From assembly GCA_945869965.1 (NCBI GenBank), contig CAMBRC010000036.1, positions 1-40,930 of the forward strand: a DNA stretch of 40,930 nt. Reading direction: 5' to 3'. Source of the stretch: Asaia bogorensis (GTDB lineage: Bacteria > Pseudomonadota > Alphaproteobacteria > Acetobacterales > Acetobacteraceae). Under the pieces are notes generated by a model, which worked only from the letters and a program-made list of their open reading frames with translations, had not been told where the DNA came from and did no database searches. This document shows positions 16,317 to 25,577 of this stretch, piece after piece. The translations under genes were made by a program, and so were the position numbers. The first letter of the stretch is position 1. Each line of letters opens with the position of its first letter.

Positions 16317-17099
16317 ATGCCCGAAGCCACCCTGTACGAGGTCGCCCAGGGCGCCGCCTGGATCACCCTGAACCGGCCGGAAAACCGCAACGCCCTGTCC
16401 GCCGCGCTGGTGGCCGAGCTTGACGCCCATCTGACCGCGGCGAACGCCGACCCCGCCGTGCGCTGCATCGTCATCACCGGCGCCGATCCCGCCTTCTGCG
16501 CCGGCGCCGACCTCAAGAGCCCACCCGGCTCATCCCCGCTTGGCGACATGCGCGCCGTCACCTTCCCCGAAGTGCTGCAACACATCATCGACAGCGACAA
16601 ACCGGTGATCGCCGCGGTCAATGGCGCCGCCTATGCCGGCGGGCTGGGCATCGTCGGCGCCGCCGACATCGTCATCATGGCCCAAGACGCACCATGCGCC
16701 TTCTCCGAGGTGCGCATCGGCGTCATCCCCGCCATTATTGCCGTCACCTGCCTGCCCAAGCTCGGCCCGCACCACGCCATGCGGCTATTCCTCACCGGCG
16801 AGCGCTTCACCGGCGCCCAAGCCGTCGGACTCGGCCTCGCCCACCGCGCGGTACCGCGAGCGGAATTGCGCGCCACCGTCGAAGCCGAAATCGCCACCAT
16901 CGCACTCGGCGGCCCGCTCGCCGTGGTCGCCGCCAAGAAGCTGGTCCGCCAGGTGGCCACCCTGCCCGCCGAAACCGCCTTCGCCGAGATGGCCCGGCTC
17001 AGCACCAGCATGTTCGTCTCGCCCGAGGGCCAGGAAGGCATGGCGGCGTTCCGCGAAAAACGCCGCCCCGCCTGGGTCCATATGGAGGACCAGCCATGA
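16317..17099 (+). CDS. Enoyl-CoA hydratase/isomerase (crotonase) family, methylglutaconyl-CoA-hydratase-like
   Basis: 260 residues. The oxyanion-hole elements are AFCAGADLK (residues 59-67) and NGAAYAGGLGI (102-112). FSEVRIGVIPAIIAV resembles the SEVRxGxxPA segment of methylglutaconyl-CoA hydratases and the related AtuE, with Glu131 kept; the second catalytic Glu of classical crotonases is not obvious. A GGGGGA lies about ten bases before the ATG. Its stop overlaps the start of the next acyl-CoA dehydrogenase (ATGA), so the three genes 16317-19398 form a coupled acyl-CoA catabolic operon, for a branched or cyclic acid by inference. The specific substrate remains unknown. Confidence 0.85.
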   Translation: MPEATLYEVAQGAAWITLNRPENRNALSAALVAELDAHLTAANADPAVRCIVITGADPAFCAGADLKSPPGSSPLGDMRAVTFPEVLQHIIDSDKPVIAAVNGAAYAGGLGIVGAADIVIMAQDAPCAFSEVRIGVIPAIIAVTCLPKLGPHHAMRLFLTGERFTGAQAVGLGLAHRAVPRAELRATVEAEIATIALGGPLAVVAAKKLVRQVATLPAETAFAEMARLSTSMFVSPEGQEGMAAFREKRRPAWVHMEDQP

Positions 17100-18286
17100 G
17101 CGAACACGAAGCCTTCCGCGCCGAAGTCGCCGCCTGGCTCCGCTCTAATCGCCCGCCGGAGCCCGATTTTCTGCTGCCGGAATCCTTCATGGAGGTCGGC
17201 ACCGACCAGCAATTCGACTACCTGCGCGCATGGCAGCGAAAGGTCTACGAAGCCGGCTATCTCGGCATGGCCTGGCCGGCCGCATACGGCGGCGGCGGCA
17301 AGCCGCAGGCGATGCAGGACATCGTCAACGCCGAGATGGCACTCCAGAAAGTGCCGTTCCTGCCCAACACCATCGGCCTGAACTGGGCCGGCCCGCTGAT
17401 CCTGGCGATCGGCACCGAGGCCGAGAAACAGCGCTACATCCCCGGCATCCTCAACGCCGACGACATCTGGTGCCAAGGCTTCTCCGAACCCGACCAGGGC
17501 AGCGACCTCGCCAACACCCAGACCCGCGCCATCCGCGATGGCGACCACTACATCCTGAACGGCTCGAAAATCTGGACCAGCCTGGGCAGCTACGCGAAAT
17601 ACATGATCCTGCTCGCCCGTACGAATCCCCAGGAGCCGCGCTACGGCGGCCTCTCCTACTTCCTGGTGCCGATGCAGACCCCGGGGATCGAGACCCAGCC
17701 GATCCGCAAGCTGACCGGCGAATACGGCTTCACCCAGACCTTCTTCCGCGACGCCCGCATCCCCGCCGATTGCCTGATGGGCCGCGAGGGCGAGGGCTGG
17801 AAGATCGCCATGATGACCTTGACCTTCGAGCGCGGCGCCGCCGGTGGCCAGGCCGGTGGCGTGTCACGTGTGGCCCTCGGCGTCGGCGACGCGGTCGAAC
17901 TCGCGCGCACCGCGCGCCGCGACGGCCGCCCGGCATTGGAAGACCCGCTGATCCGCGACCAGCTGGTCCGCTTCATGATCGAGGACCAGGGCGATCGCCT
18001 GTGCGCCGCGCGCGGCAAAATCCCCGCCCTGTGCAGCGAGCGCCCGCTGGCCATCCCGCTCTCGCAAAAGCTCCGCGCCAGCGAACACCGCCGCCGCATG
18101 CTGCAATTCGCCCTGTCGCTCCAGGGTGCCAATGCCGCCCGCTGGGTCGGCGACGCCAACGCCTTCGATGGCGGCAAGTGGCAGCGCGCCTATTTCAATT
18201 CCTTCTCCAGCACCATCGGCGGTGGCACCAGTCAAATACAGGCCAATATCGTCGGCGAGCGCGTGCTCGGCCTGCCGAAGGATTGA
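17096..18286 (+). CDS. Acyl-CoA dehydrogenase (first of an adjacent pair)
   Basis: 396 residues with the normal three-domain ACAD layout. GFSEPDQGSDLANTQTRA contains the FAD-binding motif, HYILNGSKIWTS the beta-domain strand, and GGGTSQIQANIVGERVLGLP the C-terminal signature. At the position of the catalytic Glu of medium-chain enzymes (EGTxQ) there is Gly; a Glu in the FERGAAGG segment of the preceding helix could serve instead, as in isovaleryl- and long-chain-type enzymes. The ATG at 17096 overlaps the crotonase stop. It is followed after five bases by a second, different ACAD, which suggests a heteromeric enzyme like those acting on bulky steroid- or terpenoid-derived CoA esters. That pairing is inferred from gene order. 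Confidence 0.88.
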   Translation: MSEHEAFRAEVAAWLRSNRPPEPDFLLPESFMEVGTDQQFDYLRAWQRKVYEAGYLGMAWPAAYGGGGKPQAMQDIVNAEMALQKVPFLPNTIGLNWAGPLILAIGTEAEKQRYIPGILNADDIWCQGFSEPDQGSDLANTQTRAIRDGDHYILNGSKIWTSLGSYAKYMILLARTNPQEPRYGGLSYFLVPMQTPGIETQPIRKLTGEYGFTQTFFRDARIPADCLMGREGEGWKIAMMTLTFERGAAGGQAGGVSRVALGVGDAVELARTARRDGRPALEDPLIRDQLVRFMIEDQGDRLCAARGKIPALCSERPLAIPLSQKLRASEHRRRMLQFALSLQGANAARWVGDANAFDGGKWQRAYFNSFSSTIGGGTSQIQANIVGERVLGLPKD

Positions 18287-18291
18287 AGCCC

Positions 18292-19398
18292 ATGGCAGCC
18301 ATGAACACCGACATCACCTTCACCGACGAGCAGGCGATGCTGCTGGAAACGGCCGTCGCCTTCTGCCGCGACAAGTCGCCGATCCGCACCGTGCGCAACC
18401 TACTGCTGGACGAAACCGGTTTCGACCCCGCCGTCTGGGATGAGATGGTCGCCCTGGGCTGGACCGGCATCGCCATCCCCGAAGCCCATGGCGGCAGCGG
18501 CCTCTCGCTCGCCGAAATCGCCACCATCGCGGAACCAATGGGCCGCCACCTGCTCGCCACCCCCTTCGTCAGCACCCAACTCGCCATCCAGGCCCTGCTC
18601 GCCGTCGGCGACACCGCCCTCCTGCCGCGCATCGCCCAAGGCGCCATCGCCACCGTCGCCCTGTTCGAAGCCGAAGGCGACTGGGACCTCACACACCCCG
18701 CAGCCACCGCCATCCGCCGCGGCGCCAGCGTCATCCTCGACGGCGGCAAAACCTTGGTCACCGACGCTGCCGTGGCAAGCATCATCCTGGTCTCGGTCCG
18801 CGCCGACGGCGCCCCCGCCCTGGCCCTGCTCGAAAACCTGCCGGCCAGCCGGCTGCGCCCGGAAATCGTCATCGACGAAACCCGCCGCACCGCCGCCCTC
18901 GACCTGACCGGCATCGAAATCCCGGCCGCCGCCCTGATCACCGGCCCCGCCGCCCAAACTGCCCTGACCGCGATCCGCAACGCCGCCCTCTTACTGGCCA
19001 CTGCCGAGGCGGCCGGCGGCATCGCCGGGGTGCTCGACATCACCGTCGAATACCTCAACACCCGCACCACCTTCGGCCGCAAGATCGGCAGCTACCAGGC
19101 GCTCAAGCACAGCTGCGCCGACACCCTGGTCGGCCTGGAACGCACCCGCTCCCACCTCTACCACGCCGCCACCTTGTGCCGCGCGGGCGCCAACCCCGAG
19201 ATCGCCCTGCGCATGGCCAAGGCCGAAGCCGGCGACGTCTTCGCGCACGCCGGCGACCGCGCCGTCCAGTTCCACGGCGGCTTCGGCTTCACCTACGAAT
19301 GCGACGCCCAACTCTTCCTGCGCCGCGCGCTATGGCTGCAGTACAGCTTTGGCGATGCCGCGCACCAGCGGCGCAAGCTGGCGGAGTTGCTGCTTTAA
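18292..19398 (+). CDS. Acyl-CoA dehydrogenase family protein (second of the pair)
   Basis: 368 residues, shorter than the first ACAD. ITFTDEQAMLLETAVAF starts the helical domain, WTGIAIPEAHGGSGLSLAE is the conserved N-terminal ACAD segment, and TTFGRKIGSYQALKHSCADT and QFHGGFGFTYECDAQLFLRR are the C-terminal signatures. The middle domain is Ala-rich and weakly conserved; the usual FAD-binding (S/T)EPxxGSD motif is missing (here FEAEGDWDLTHP). This fits a partner subunit in a heteromeric dehydrogenase. The start is the ATG at 18292, nine bases after AAGGA; an in-frame ATG at 18301 is the alternative. Its end is followed at once by a long palindrome, which could terminate the operon. Confidence 0.85.
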   Translation: MAAMNTDITFTDEQAMLLETAVAFCRDKSPIRTVRNLLLDETGFDPAVWDEMVALGWTGIAIPEAHGGSGLSLAEIATIAEPMGRHLLATPFVSTQLAIQALLAVGDTALLPRIAQGAIATVALFEAEGDWDLTHPAATAIRRGASVILDGGKTLVTDAAVASIILVSVRADGAPALALLENLPASRLRPEIVIDETRRTAALDLTGIEIPAAALITGPAAQTALTAIRNAALLLATAEAAGGIAGVLDITVEYLNTRTTFGRKIGSYQALKHSCADTLVGLERTRSHLYHAATLCRAGANPEIALRMAKAEAGDVFAHAGDRAVQFHGGFGFTYECDAQLFLRRALWLQYSFGDAAHQRRKLAELLL

Positions 19399-19400
19399 GC

Positions 19401-19506
19401 AAGGCTGGGCTCTGCCCAGACCCGCCAGGGGCCAAGCCCCTGGACCTTAATGGATAAGGGTCCAGGGGGCTTGGCCCCCTGGCGGGTCTGGGCGGAGCCC
19501 AGCCTT
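19401..19506. repeat. Long GC-rich imperfect palindrome between operons
   Basis: The left arm (19401-19449) and right arm (19455-19506) are inverted copies of a sequence starting AAGGCTGGGCT. They differ by three single-base bulges and one T/C change that still allows G-U pairing, with only about five bases in the loop. Each arm also folds by itself: GGGC-TCT-GCCC and CCAGGGGC-CAA-GCCCCTGG on the left. It begins two bases after the acyl-CoA dehydrogenase stop and ends about 60 bases before the helicase start. It could act as a strong transcription terminator. A single-arm relative is at 40826-40873, so this is probably a dispersed repeat. Confidence 0.85.
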
Positions 19507-19567
19507 ACTGTTTCCTTGGACCATTCATGATATAACCCCGCCCCACGCCGAGGACCTCCCCGCTCTG

Positions 19568-22500
19568 ATGCTCACGCCTTTCTCGACCGACGACCTCGGC
19601 CGCATTTTTGACGCGCGCACCCTCACCCGGGGGCGCTCGCTGGTGCTACTCGGCACGGTGCAGGTTACCCTGCGCGACACCGCGATCGACGTGGTGGTGG
19701 ACCATCTCGACCTCAAACACTCCGCCAGCATCAGCACCTCGTCCCTCGGCCCGCGCGTGGTCTTCACCAACCGCTGTAGCTGCGGCCAGCCATCCTGCGC
19801 CCACCTGGCCGCCGGCGCGCTCGCCGCCCTGGATCGCCATCCCAGCCTGCGCAAGCCAGTGCAGCACAATTTCATGGCCTCGCTCACCGCCCCGGCGGCC
19901 GAGGAGCGCCAACAACTGCTGTTCGAGCTGTCGCCCGGCCGCCCGCCCGACGCCTGCTACGTCGCCACCCTCCTGGTCGGCGAACGCACCGGCCGGCGTG
20001 AACCAACCACCCCCGGCCGCATCCTGGCCGACCGCAGCAGCCCAGAGACCGTCCGGATCATGGCCCGCATGTTGGGCGGCGACGCCGAACGCACCGCTGT
20101 GGCGCCGGGCGCCGTCGCCTCGGTGCTCGAATTGCTGGCGCGCATGGGCAAGGCCCGCTGGCAAGCCACCGGAAAGCCGCTGCGCCTCGGCGAGGAACGG
20201 GCGTTCCAGGCCAATGTCGCCCCCAACCTGCCGCCAAAATCCGCCGTGATCCTCGGCGCCGCCGGCCCTTGGTACGTCGATGGCGCCACCGGCGCTGTGG
20301 GCCGCGTCCGCCTGCGCCAGGCACCAGCCCCGCGCCTAACGCCACGTCCTGTCGCCCCACCACCCCGCCGCCGCGCCGAACCTGTCCTGGCCCGCGTCGC
20401 CGAACCGATCATCCACGATTGCGCCGCCACCCCGGTCCTGCAATTGCGCCAGTTCAACTGCCCCGACGAGTTCGGCAACCTGCAGCTCACCGACGCGCTC
20501 GCGGTCGACTTCGACTACGAAGGCGTGCTGACCCCCGCCGATGACGAGCGCCAGTTCGTCCGCGTCCAGCGCCCCGGCGACCTGCCCGGCGCCCAGAGCT
20601 TCCTCCGCCGCGACCGTGCCGCCGAAGCCGCCGCCATGGCCACCCTGCACCAGGACGGCTTCAGCCAGATGCGCATCGCCGAGGGCGCCACCGCCAAGGG
20701 CCGCACCGTCCTGGTGTTCCGCGGCCGCGACGCCGCCGAGCGTTGGCAGGCCTTCACCACCGATCGCGTCCCGGTGCTCCAGGCGCTCGGCTGGCGCAGC
20801 CTGATCGATCGCAGCTTCGGCCCACGCATCGTGCAGTCGGTCGGCGAGGTCGACATGCGCATCGCCGACGCCGAACTCGGCAGCTTCGCGCTCGATTTCG
20901 GCATCGAGATCGACGGCATGCGCGTGCCCCTCCTGCCGATCCTCTCCCGCCTGCTCGACCGCGGCGGCATCGACGCGGCCCAGATCGTCGACGGCGAGGT
21001 CATCACCAGCCTCGATGACGGCCGCATCCTCAAACTCCCGGCTGAGCGCATGCGCCGCCTGCTCGCGGTCATGTCCGACCTGCTGGAAGCCGCCCAGCGC
21101 ACCGCCGATGGCGGCCTGATCCTGCCCGAGGCCGAGGCCGACGCCGTGCTCGACCTCGAAGACCTGCTGACCACCAGCTGGGATAGCGCGGAGGCAATCG
21201 CCGCCTATTGCGCCCGCCTGCGCGAGCAGCCGGACATCCCCCCGGTCACCGTCCCCGCCGGCTTCACCGCCGTCCTGCGCCCCTACCAGCAGCACGGCGT
21301 CGACTGGCTGCAACACCTGCGCGTCAACGCCATGGGCGGCTTCCTCGCCGACGACATGGGCCTCGGCAAAACCGCCCAGACCATCGCCCATATCGTCATC
21401 GAACACGACGAGGGCCGGCTCGACCGCCCCGTCCTGATCGTCGTGCCGACCAGCCTGGTCAGCAACTGGACCGCCGAGCTGACCAAGTTCGCCCCCGCCC
21501 TGCAAGTCGCCGTGCTGCACGGCCTGGACCGCCACGCCCGCCGCGCCGAACTGGACGGCGTCCACGTGGTCATCACCACCTACACCGTGCTGGCGCGCGA
21601 CATCGAGGCGATGAAAAAACTCGCCTGGCATCTGGTGGTTCTCGACGAGGCCCAGGTGATCAAAAGCCCCGACGCCAAGGCCACCAAAGCCGTCTGCCAG
21701 CTCGACACCCGCCACCGGCTCTGCCTCTCCGGCACCCCGATCGAGAACAACCTGCAGGAGCTGTGGTCCGAATTCGCCTTCCTGATGCCCGGCCTGCTCG
21801 GCGACCGCAAACACTTCACCAAGCGCTTCCGCACGCCCATCGAGAAGAACAACGACGCGGTCCGCCGGGTCCAGCTGATCCGCCGCATCCGGCCCTTCCT
21901 GCTGCGCCGGACCAAATCCGAAGTCGCCACCGACCTGCCACCGCGCCACACCATCCTGCGCCGCATCAACCTCGCCCCCGAACAGCGCGAACTGTACGAA
22001 ACCATCCGCGGCACCCTCTACGACCAGGTGCGCGAACGCATCACCGGCCTGACCACCGCCCAGGGCCGCATCGTCGTGCTCGATGCGCTTTTAAAACTGC
22101 GCCAGGTCTGCTGCGACCCGCGCCTGGTCAAGCTCGCCTCCGCCCGCCTGGTCGATACCTCCTCCAAGCTCGACGAGCTGATGGACATGATCGCCGAAAT
22201 GATCCCCGAGGGCCGGCGCATCCTGCTGTTCTCGCAGTTCACCTCGATGCTCGACCTCATCAAGCCGCGCCTGGACGAAGCCGGCCTGCGCTACGTCGAA
22301 CTGCGCGGCGACACCCGCGACCGCGCCGAGCCCGTCCGCAGCTTCGAGGCCGGCGAGGTGCCGCTGTTCCTGATCAGCCTGAAGGCCGGCGGCCGCGGCC
22401 TGAACCTGACCTCGGCGGACACGGTGATCCACTACGACCCCTGGTGGAACCCGGCCGCGGAAGACCAGGCCTCCGATCGCGCCCACCGCATCGGCCAAAC

Positions 22501-22684
22501 CAAGTCGGTCTTCGTCTATAAACTCATCGCCGCCGACACCGTCGAGGACCGCATCGTCGCCCTGCAACAGCGCAAGACCGACTTGGCCAACATCGCGCTC
22601 AGCAACGAGGGCGACATCGCCGGCCTGGAAGTCGACGAGGTCGAGTTCCTGCTGGGCGACGCCAGGGAGCCGCTCGCCGCCTGA
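19568..22684 (+). CDS. SNF2-family helicase with N-terminal SWIM zinc finger
   Basis: 1038 residues. A SWIM finger is at Cys70-x-Cys72 ... Cys77-x-His79 (CSCGQPSCAH). After a poorly conserved, Pro/Arg-rich linker near residues 255-275, the SNF2 ATPase starts around residue 570 (LRPYQQHGVDWLQHLR). Walker A is DDMGLGKT with Lys601, the Walker B box is DEAQ, motif III is LSGTPIENN, and the helicase C lobe holds LFSQFTSMLDL, SLKAGGRGLNLTSADTVIHYD and SDRAHRIGQTKSVFVYKL. Such bacterial enzymes are DNA-stimulated ATPases that remodel protein-DNA complexes. It stands alone between the palindrome and the histidine kinase gene. No defence or methylase partner is adjacent. Confidence 0.93.
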   Translation: MLTPFSTDDLGRIFDARTLTRGRSLVLLGTVQVTLRDTAIDVVVDHLDLKHSASISTSSLGPRVVFTNRCSCGQPSCAHLAAGALAALDRHPSLRKPVQHNFMASLTAPAAEERQQLLFELSPGRPPDACYVATLLVGERTGRREPTTPGRILADRSSPETVRIMARMLGGDAERTAVAPGAVASVLELLARMGKARWQATGKPLRLGEERAFQANVAPNLPPKSAVILGAAGPWYVDGATGAVGRVRLRQAPAPRLTPRPVAPPPRRRAEPVLARVAEPIIHDCAATPVLQLRQFNCPDEFGNLQLTDALAVDFDYEGVLTPADDERQFVRVQRPGDLPGAQSFLRRDRAAEAAAMATLHQDGFSQMRIAEGATAKGRTVLVFRGRDAAERWQAFTTDRVPVLQALGWRSLIDRSFGPRIVQSVGEVDMRIADAELGSFALDFGIEIDGMRVPLLPILSRLLDRGGIDAAQIVDGEVITSLDDGRILKLPAERMRRLLAVMSDLLEAAQRTADGGLILPEAEADAVLDLEDLLTTSWDSAEAIAAYCARLREQPDIPPVTVPAGFTAVLRPYQQHGVDWLQHLRVNAMGGFLADDMGLGKTAQTIAHIVIEHDEGRLDRPVLIVVPTSLVSNWTAELTKFAPALQVAVLHGLDRHARRAELDGVHVVITTYTVLARDIEAMKKLAWHLVVLDEAQVIKSPDAKATKAVCQLDTRHRLCLSGTPIENNLQELWSEFAFLMPGLLGDRKHFTKRFRTPIEKNNDAVRRVQLIRRIRPFLLRRTKSEVATDLPPRHTILRRINLAPEQRELYETIRGTLYDQVRERITGLTTAQGRIVVLDALLKLRQVCCDPRLVKLASARLVDTSSKLDELMDMIAEMIPEGRRILLFSQFTSMLDLIKPRLDEAGLRYVELRGDTRDRAEPVRSFEAGEVPLFLISLKAGGRGLNLTSADTVIHYDPWWNPAAEDQASDRAHRIGQTKSVFVYKLIAADTVEDRIVALQQRKTDLANIALSNEGDIAGLEVDEVEFLLGDAREPLAA

Positions 22685-22821
22685 AGCCAGCGATCGAAAC
22701 AACGGGCTGGCACCGCCGGACAGCGCCGTGCTGTCATCGTCTCCCCGCGCGCGGGCCTGTGATGCGGCCTTGCTTCGCGTTCTGATGTAGCCTCGCTTCG
22801 GGTCGATCCTGCGTGGAGGCA

Positions 22822-24651
22822 ATGCGCCAGTCGGGCAACAACGATGTGATACCGCGGGACACCCTGGTCGAGGTCGAGCGCATCCGGGCCGGGTTCGAAC
22901 AGATTCCCGTGGCGGCACTGGTGACGGTGCTGAACGCCGCCGTCATGCTGGCCGTGCTGGCCGTCGCGGCGCCGAATGGCAAGCCCCTGCTGTGGTTCGC
23001 CGTTTCCGTCCTGGTCGCGGCGCTGCGGGTGGCGCTCTGGTGGGCCTACCATCGCGCCGCGCCAACCGGGTCGCAGCATGGCCGCTGGGCCATGGCCAGT
23101 GTCTTCGGCGCCTTTGCCGCCGGGGCGTTGTGGGGCGGCGGCTCGGTCGTGCTGTTCCCCGAGTCCGAGATGTACCAGCTGTTCTGGCTGTTCCTGATCG
23201 GCGGCATGTGCGCCGGCGCGGCAGCCCTGCACTATGCCCATCTGCCCAGCACCCTGGCCTTCATCCTGCCGGCCGGCGTGCCGCTGGCGATCCGCTTCGC
23301 GGTGGACGGTTCCGAGCGCCGCGCCGCCGCCGCCGCGATGATCGCGGTCTTCCTGACCGCGCTCGTCGTCACCGCCCGGCGCTCCAGCCGCTATTTCGGC
23401 GAAACCATCCGCCTGCGCCTCGACCTCGCGCACCGCACCCGCGAGCTGGACGCCGCGCAGGCCAAACTGCGGTTGGAGATGTCGGAGCACCGCAACACCG
23501 AGACCATTCTCCGCCACGCCCAGAAGATGGAGGCAGTCGGGCAACTTACCGGCGGCATCGCGCATGACTTTAACAACCTGCTGACCGTCGTCCTGGGCAG
23601 TCTCGCCTTGTTGCGCAAGCAACTGCCGGACGGCAACGCCCGGGCCGCCAGCCTGCTCGACAATGCCGTTCAGGGCGCCGAGCGCGGGGCCGCCCTGACC
23701 CAGCGCCTGCTCGCCTTCGGCCGCCGCCAGCCGCTGCGCCCGGAGAGCGTGCATCTCTCGGCGCTCATCCCCGGCATGTCGGCGCTGCTGCGCAGCTCGC
23801 TCGGCGTCGGCGTGCGGGTCGGCATGCAGTTCCCCGCCACCCTCGCCCCGGTCCTGGCTGACGCCAACCAGCTGGAGCTGGCGCTATTGAACCTGGTGGT
23901 GAATGCACGCGACGCGATGCCCGCGGGCGGCGATGTGACGATTTCGGCGCGCGAGGAGCCGATGCGCCGCGCCATCATCGAGGGATTGGGCCCCTCCGCC
24001 TATGTCGTACTCAGCGTCGCCGACAGCGGCGAGGGCATGGACCAGGCCACGCTGACGCGGGCGATGGAACCGTTCTTCACTACCAAGGGTATCGGCAAGG
24101 GCTCCGGGCTCGGCCTGGCGATGGTGCATGGTTTCGCCGCGCAGTCCGGCGGCCGGCTGGTCCTGGACAGCCGTCCGGGCGTCGGCACGGTCGCCGAATT
24201 ATGGCTCCCCCGCGCCGAGCCGCGATCCGGCCCGCTGTCCAGCGCCGCCCCGGACCGGTCGCGGCCGGCCACACCGATGCCGGCCAGGCCCTGCACCATC
24301 CTAGTGGTGGATGACGATCCCCTGGTGCTGGCGAGCACGGCATCGATGCTGGAGGATCTCGGCCACATCGCGGTCACCGCCGGCTCGGGCCCGGAGGCGC
24401 TCGAACGCCTGGACGAAAATCTTGCGGTCGAGCTGATGATCACCGATTACGCCATGCCGGGGATGACCGGGTTGCAACTGGCCGCGGTCTTGGAGCAACG
24501 ACAGCCACTGCTGCCGATCGTGGTGGCGACCGGCTATGCTGAGTTGCCGGCGGCTGACATGATCGGCCGCCTGCGCCTGGCCAAGCCGTTCGGCCAGGAC
24601 GCCCTGGCCAAGGCGATCGCCGACAGTCTCAATGCGGCGGCACCGCGCTGA
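22822..24651 (+). CDS. Hybrid sensor histidine kinase with C-terminal receiver
   Basis: 609 residues from the ATG at 22822. About six membrane helices lie in residues 30-200, followed by a short coiled coil and a HisKA domain with His248 ([11 protein letters not shown]). The HATPase keeps N-box [12 protein letters not shown]1 VADSGEGMD and G2 [14 protein letters not shown]. After a Pro/Arg linker comes a receiver domain with the acidic pocket VVDDD, phospho-acceptor Asp542 ([11 protein letters not shown]) and LAKPF. The membrane part is a 6-TM sensor of no recognised family. Start choice is uncertain: GGAGG is only two bases before this ATG, and a GTG at 22813 is in frame. The following SDR starts 26 bases later, so it may be co-transcribed with the catabolic genes. 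Confidence 0.9.
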   Translation: MRQSGNNDVIPRDTLVEVERIRAGFEQIPVAALVTVLNAAVMLAVLAVAAPNGKPLLWFAVSVLVAALRVALWWAYHRAAPTGSQHGRWAMASVFGAFAAGALWGGGSVVLFPESEMYQLFWLFLIGGMCAGAAALHYAHLPSTLAFILPAGVPLAIRFAVDGSERRAAAAAMIAVFLTALVVTARRSSRYFGETIRLRLDLAHRTRELDAAQAKLRLEMSEHRNTETILRHAQKMEAVGQLTGGIAHDFNNLLTVVLGSLALLRKQLPDGNARAASLLDNAVQGAERGAALTQRLLAFGRRQPLRPESVHLSALIPGMSALLRSSLGVGVRVGMQFPATLAPVLADANQLELALLNLVVNARDAMPAGGDVTISAREEPMRRAIIEGLGPSAYVVLSVADSGEGMDQATLTRAMEPFFTTKGIGKGSGLGLAMVHGFAAQSGGRLVLDSRPGVGTVAELWLPRAEPRSGPLSSAAPDRSRPATPMPARPCTILVVDDDPLVLASTASMLEDLGHIAVTAGSGPEALERLDENLAVELMITDYAMPGMTGLQLAAVLEQRQPLLPIVVATGYAELPAADMIGRLRLAKPFGQDALAKAIADSLNAAAPR

Positions 24652-24677
24652 CCACCCCTTCGTGGAGAACGACCGAC

Positions 24678-25517
24678 ATGCACGACTTCAGCGGCAAAAC
24701 CGCCTTCGTCACCGGCGGCGCCAGCGGCATCGGCCTGGCGATGGTCGAAGCCTTCCTCGACCAGGGCATGAACGTCGCCCTGGCCGATATCGAGGCCAGC
24801 GCCCGCGACCGTGCCGTGGCCGGGCTGGCCCGCTTTGGCGACAGGATTCGCGGCGTGGCCTGTGACGTCGCCGACCGCGCCTCGGTCGTCGCCGCGCGCG
24901 ATGCCGCCATCGCCGCGTTCGGCCCGATCCATGTGCTGTGCAACAACGCCGGCGTCGGCACCGGTGGGCGGATCGATACCGTGCCGCCGCCGGCATGGGA
25001 GTGGTTGATGGGGGTGAACCTGATGGGGGTGATCCACGGCCTGAGCGAATTCGTGCCGCATATGAAAGCGCATGGCGAGGCCAGCCACATCGTCAACACC
25101 GGCAGCATGGCGGGCATGAACGGATTTCGCGGCATGGGGCCGTACTGCGCCAGCAAGGCGGCGGTGGTGAGCCTGTCCGAGGCCCTGGCCAGCGAGTTGG
25201 CGGAAACCGCCATTGGGGTCAGCGTGCTGTGCCCGGGCTCGGTCAACACCGCGTTCTACGAAAGCCGCCGCAACGCACCGGCCAGCGTGCCGCCGCCGCC
25301 GCCAAACAGCCGCGAGGCCCGCGCTCATGCCCAAGGTCGGACCGTCAGGATCGATAACGGCATCCCGCCGCCCGAGGTGGCCGCACGGGTGCTGCAGGGC
25401 ATCCGCGACCGCGATCTGTATATCTTCACCCATCCCGAGATGCGCAGCATGATCGATGACCGCTATACGCTGCTCTCGGCCGGCTTCGACAAGGCGGCGG
25501 CGTTTCGGCCAGCCTGA
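24678..25517 (+). CDS. Short-chain dehydrogenase/reductase (SDR)
   Basis: 279 residues. The cofactor loop is TGGASGIG (residues 12-19), LCNNAGVG is the NNAG motif, and PYCASK gives catalytic Tyr156 and Lys160; CPGSVNTAFYESRR follows. Asp after the second strand (ALADIE) favours NAD(H). A Pro-rich insertion (PASVPPPPPN) lies in the substrate-binding region. GGAGA precedes the ATG. It is the first of four enzymes (SDR, LLM, monooxygenase, amidase) read in one direction with short gaps. An alcohol-to-ketone step before the Baeyer-Villiger enzyme would make sense, but that is inference. Confidence 0.88.
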   Translation: MHDFSGKTAFVTGGASGIGLAMVEAFLDQGMNVALADIEASARDRAVAGLARFGDRIRGVACDVADRASVVAARDAAIAAFGPIHVLCNNAGVGTGGRIDTVPPPAWEWLMGVNLMGVIHGLSEFVPHMKAHGEASHIVNTGSMAGMNGFRGMGPYCASKAAVVSLSEALASELAETAIGVSVLCPGSVNTAFYESRRNAPASVPPPPPNSREARAHAQGRTVRIDNGIPPPEVAARVLQGIRDRDLYIFTHPEMRSMIDDRYTLLSAGFDKAAAFRPA

Positions 25518-25577
25518 TCGCCGGTTGCGCTATGGCCGGGAGGCTCTAGGCTGACGTGCAACGCGAGGGAATGAACC

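Noticed and set aside
12810-16430. Very long minus-strand reading frames opposite the RND pump
   Set aside because: Gly/Asp/His-rich shadows of a clear plus-strand gene; long open antisense frames are expected at this GC content.
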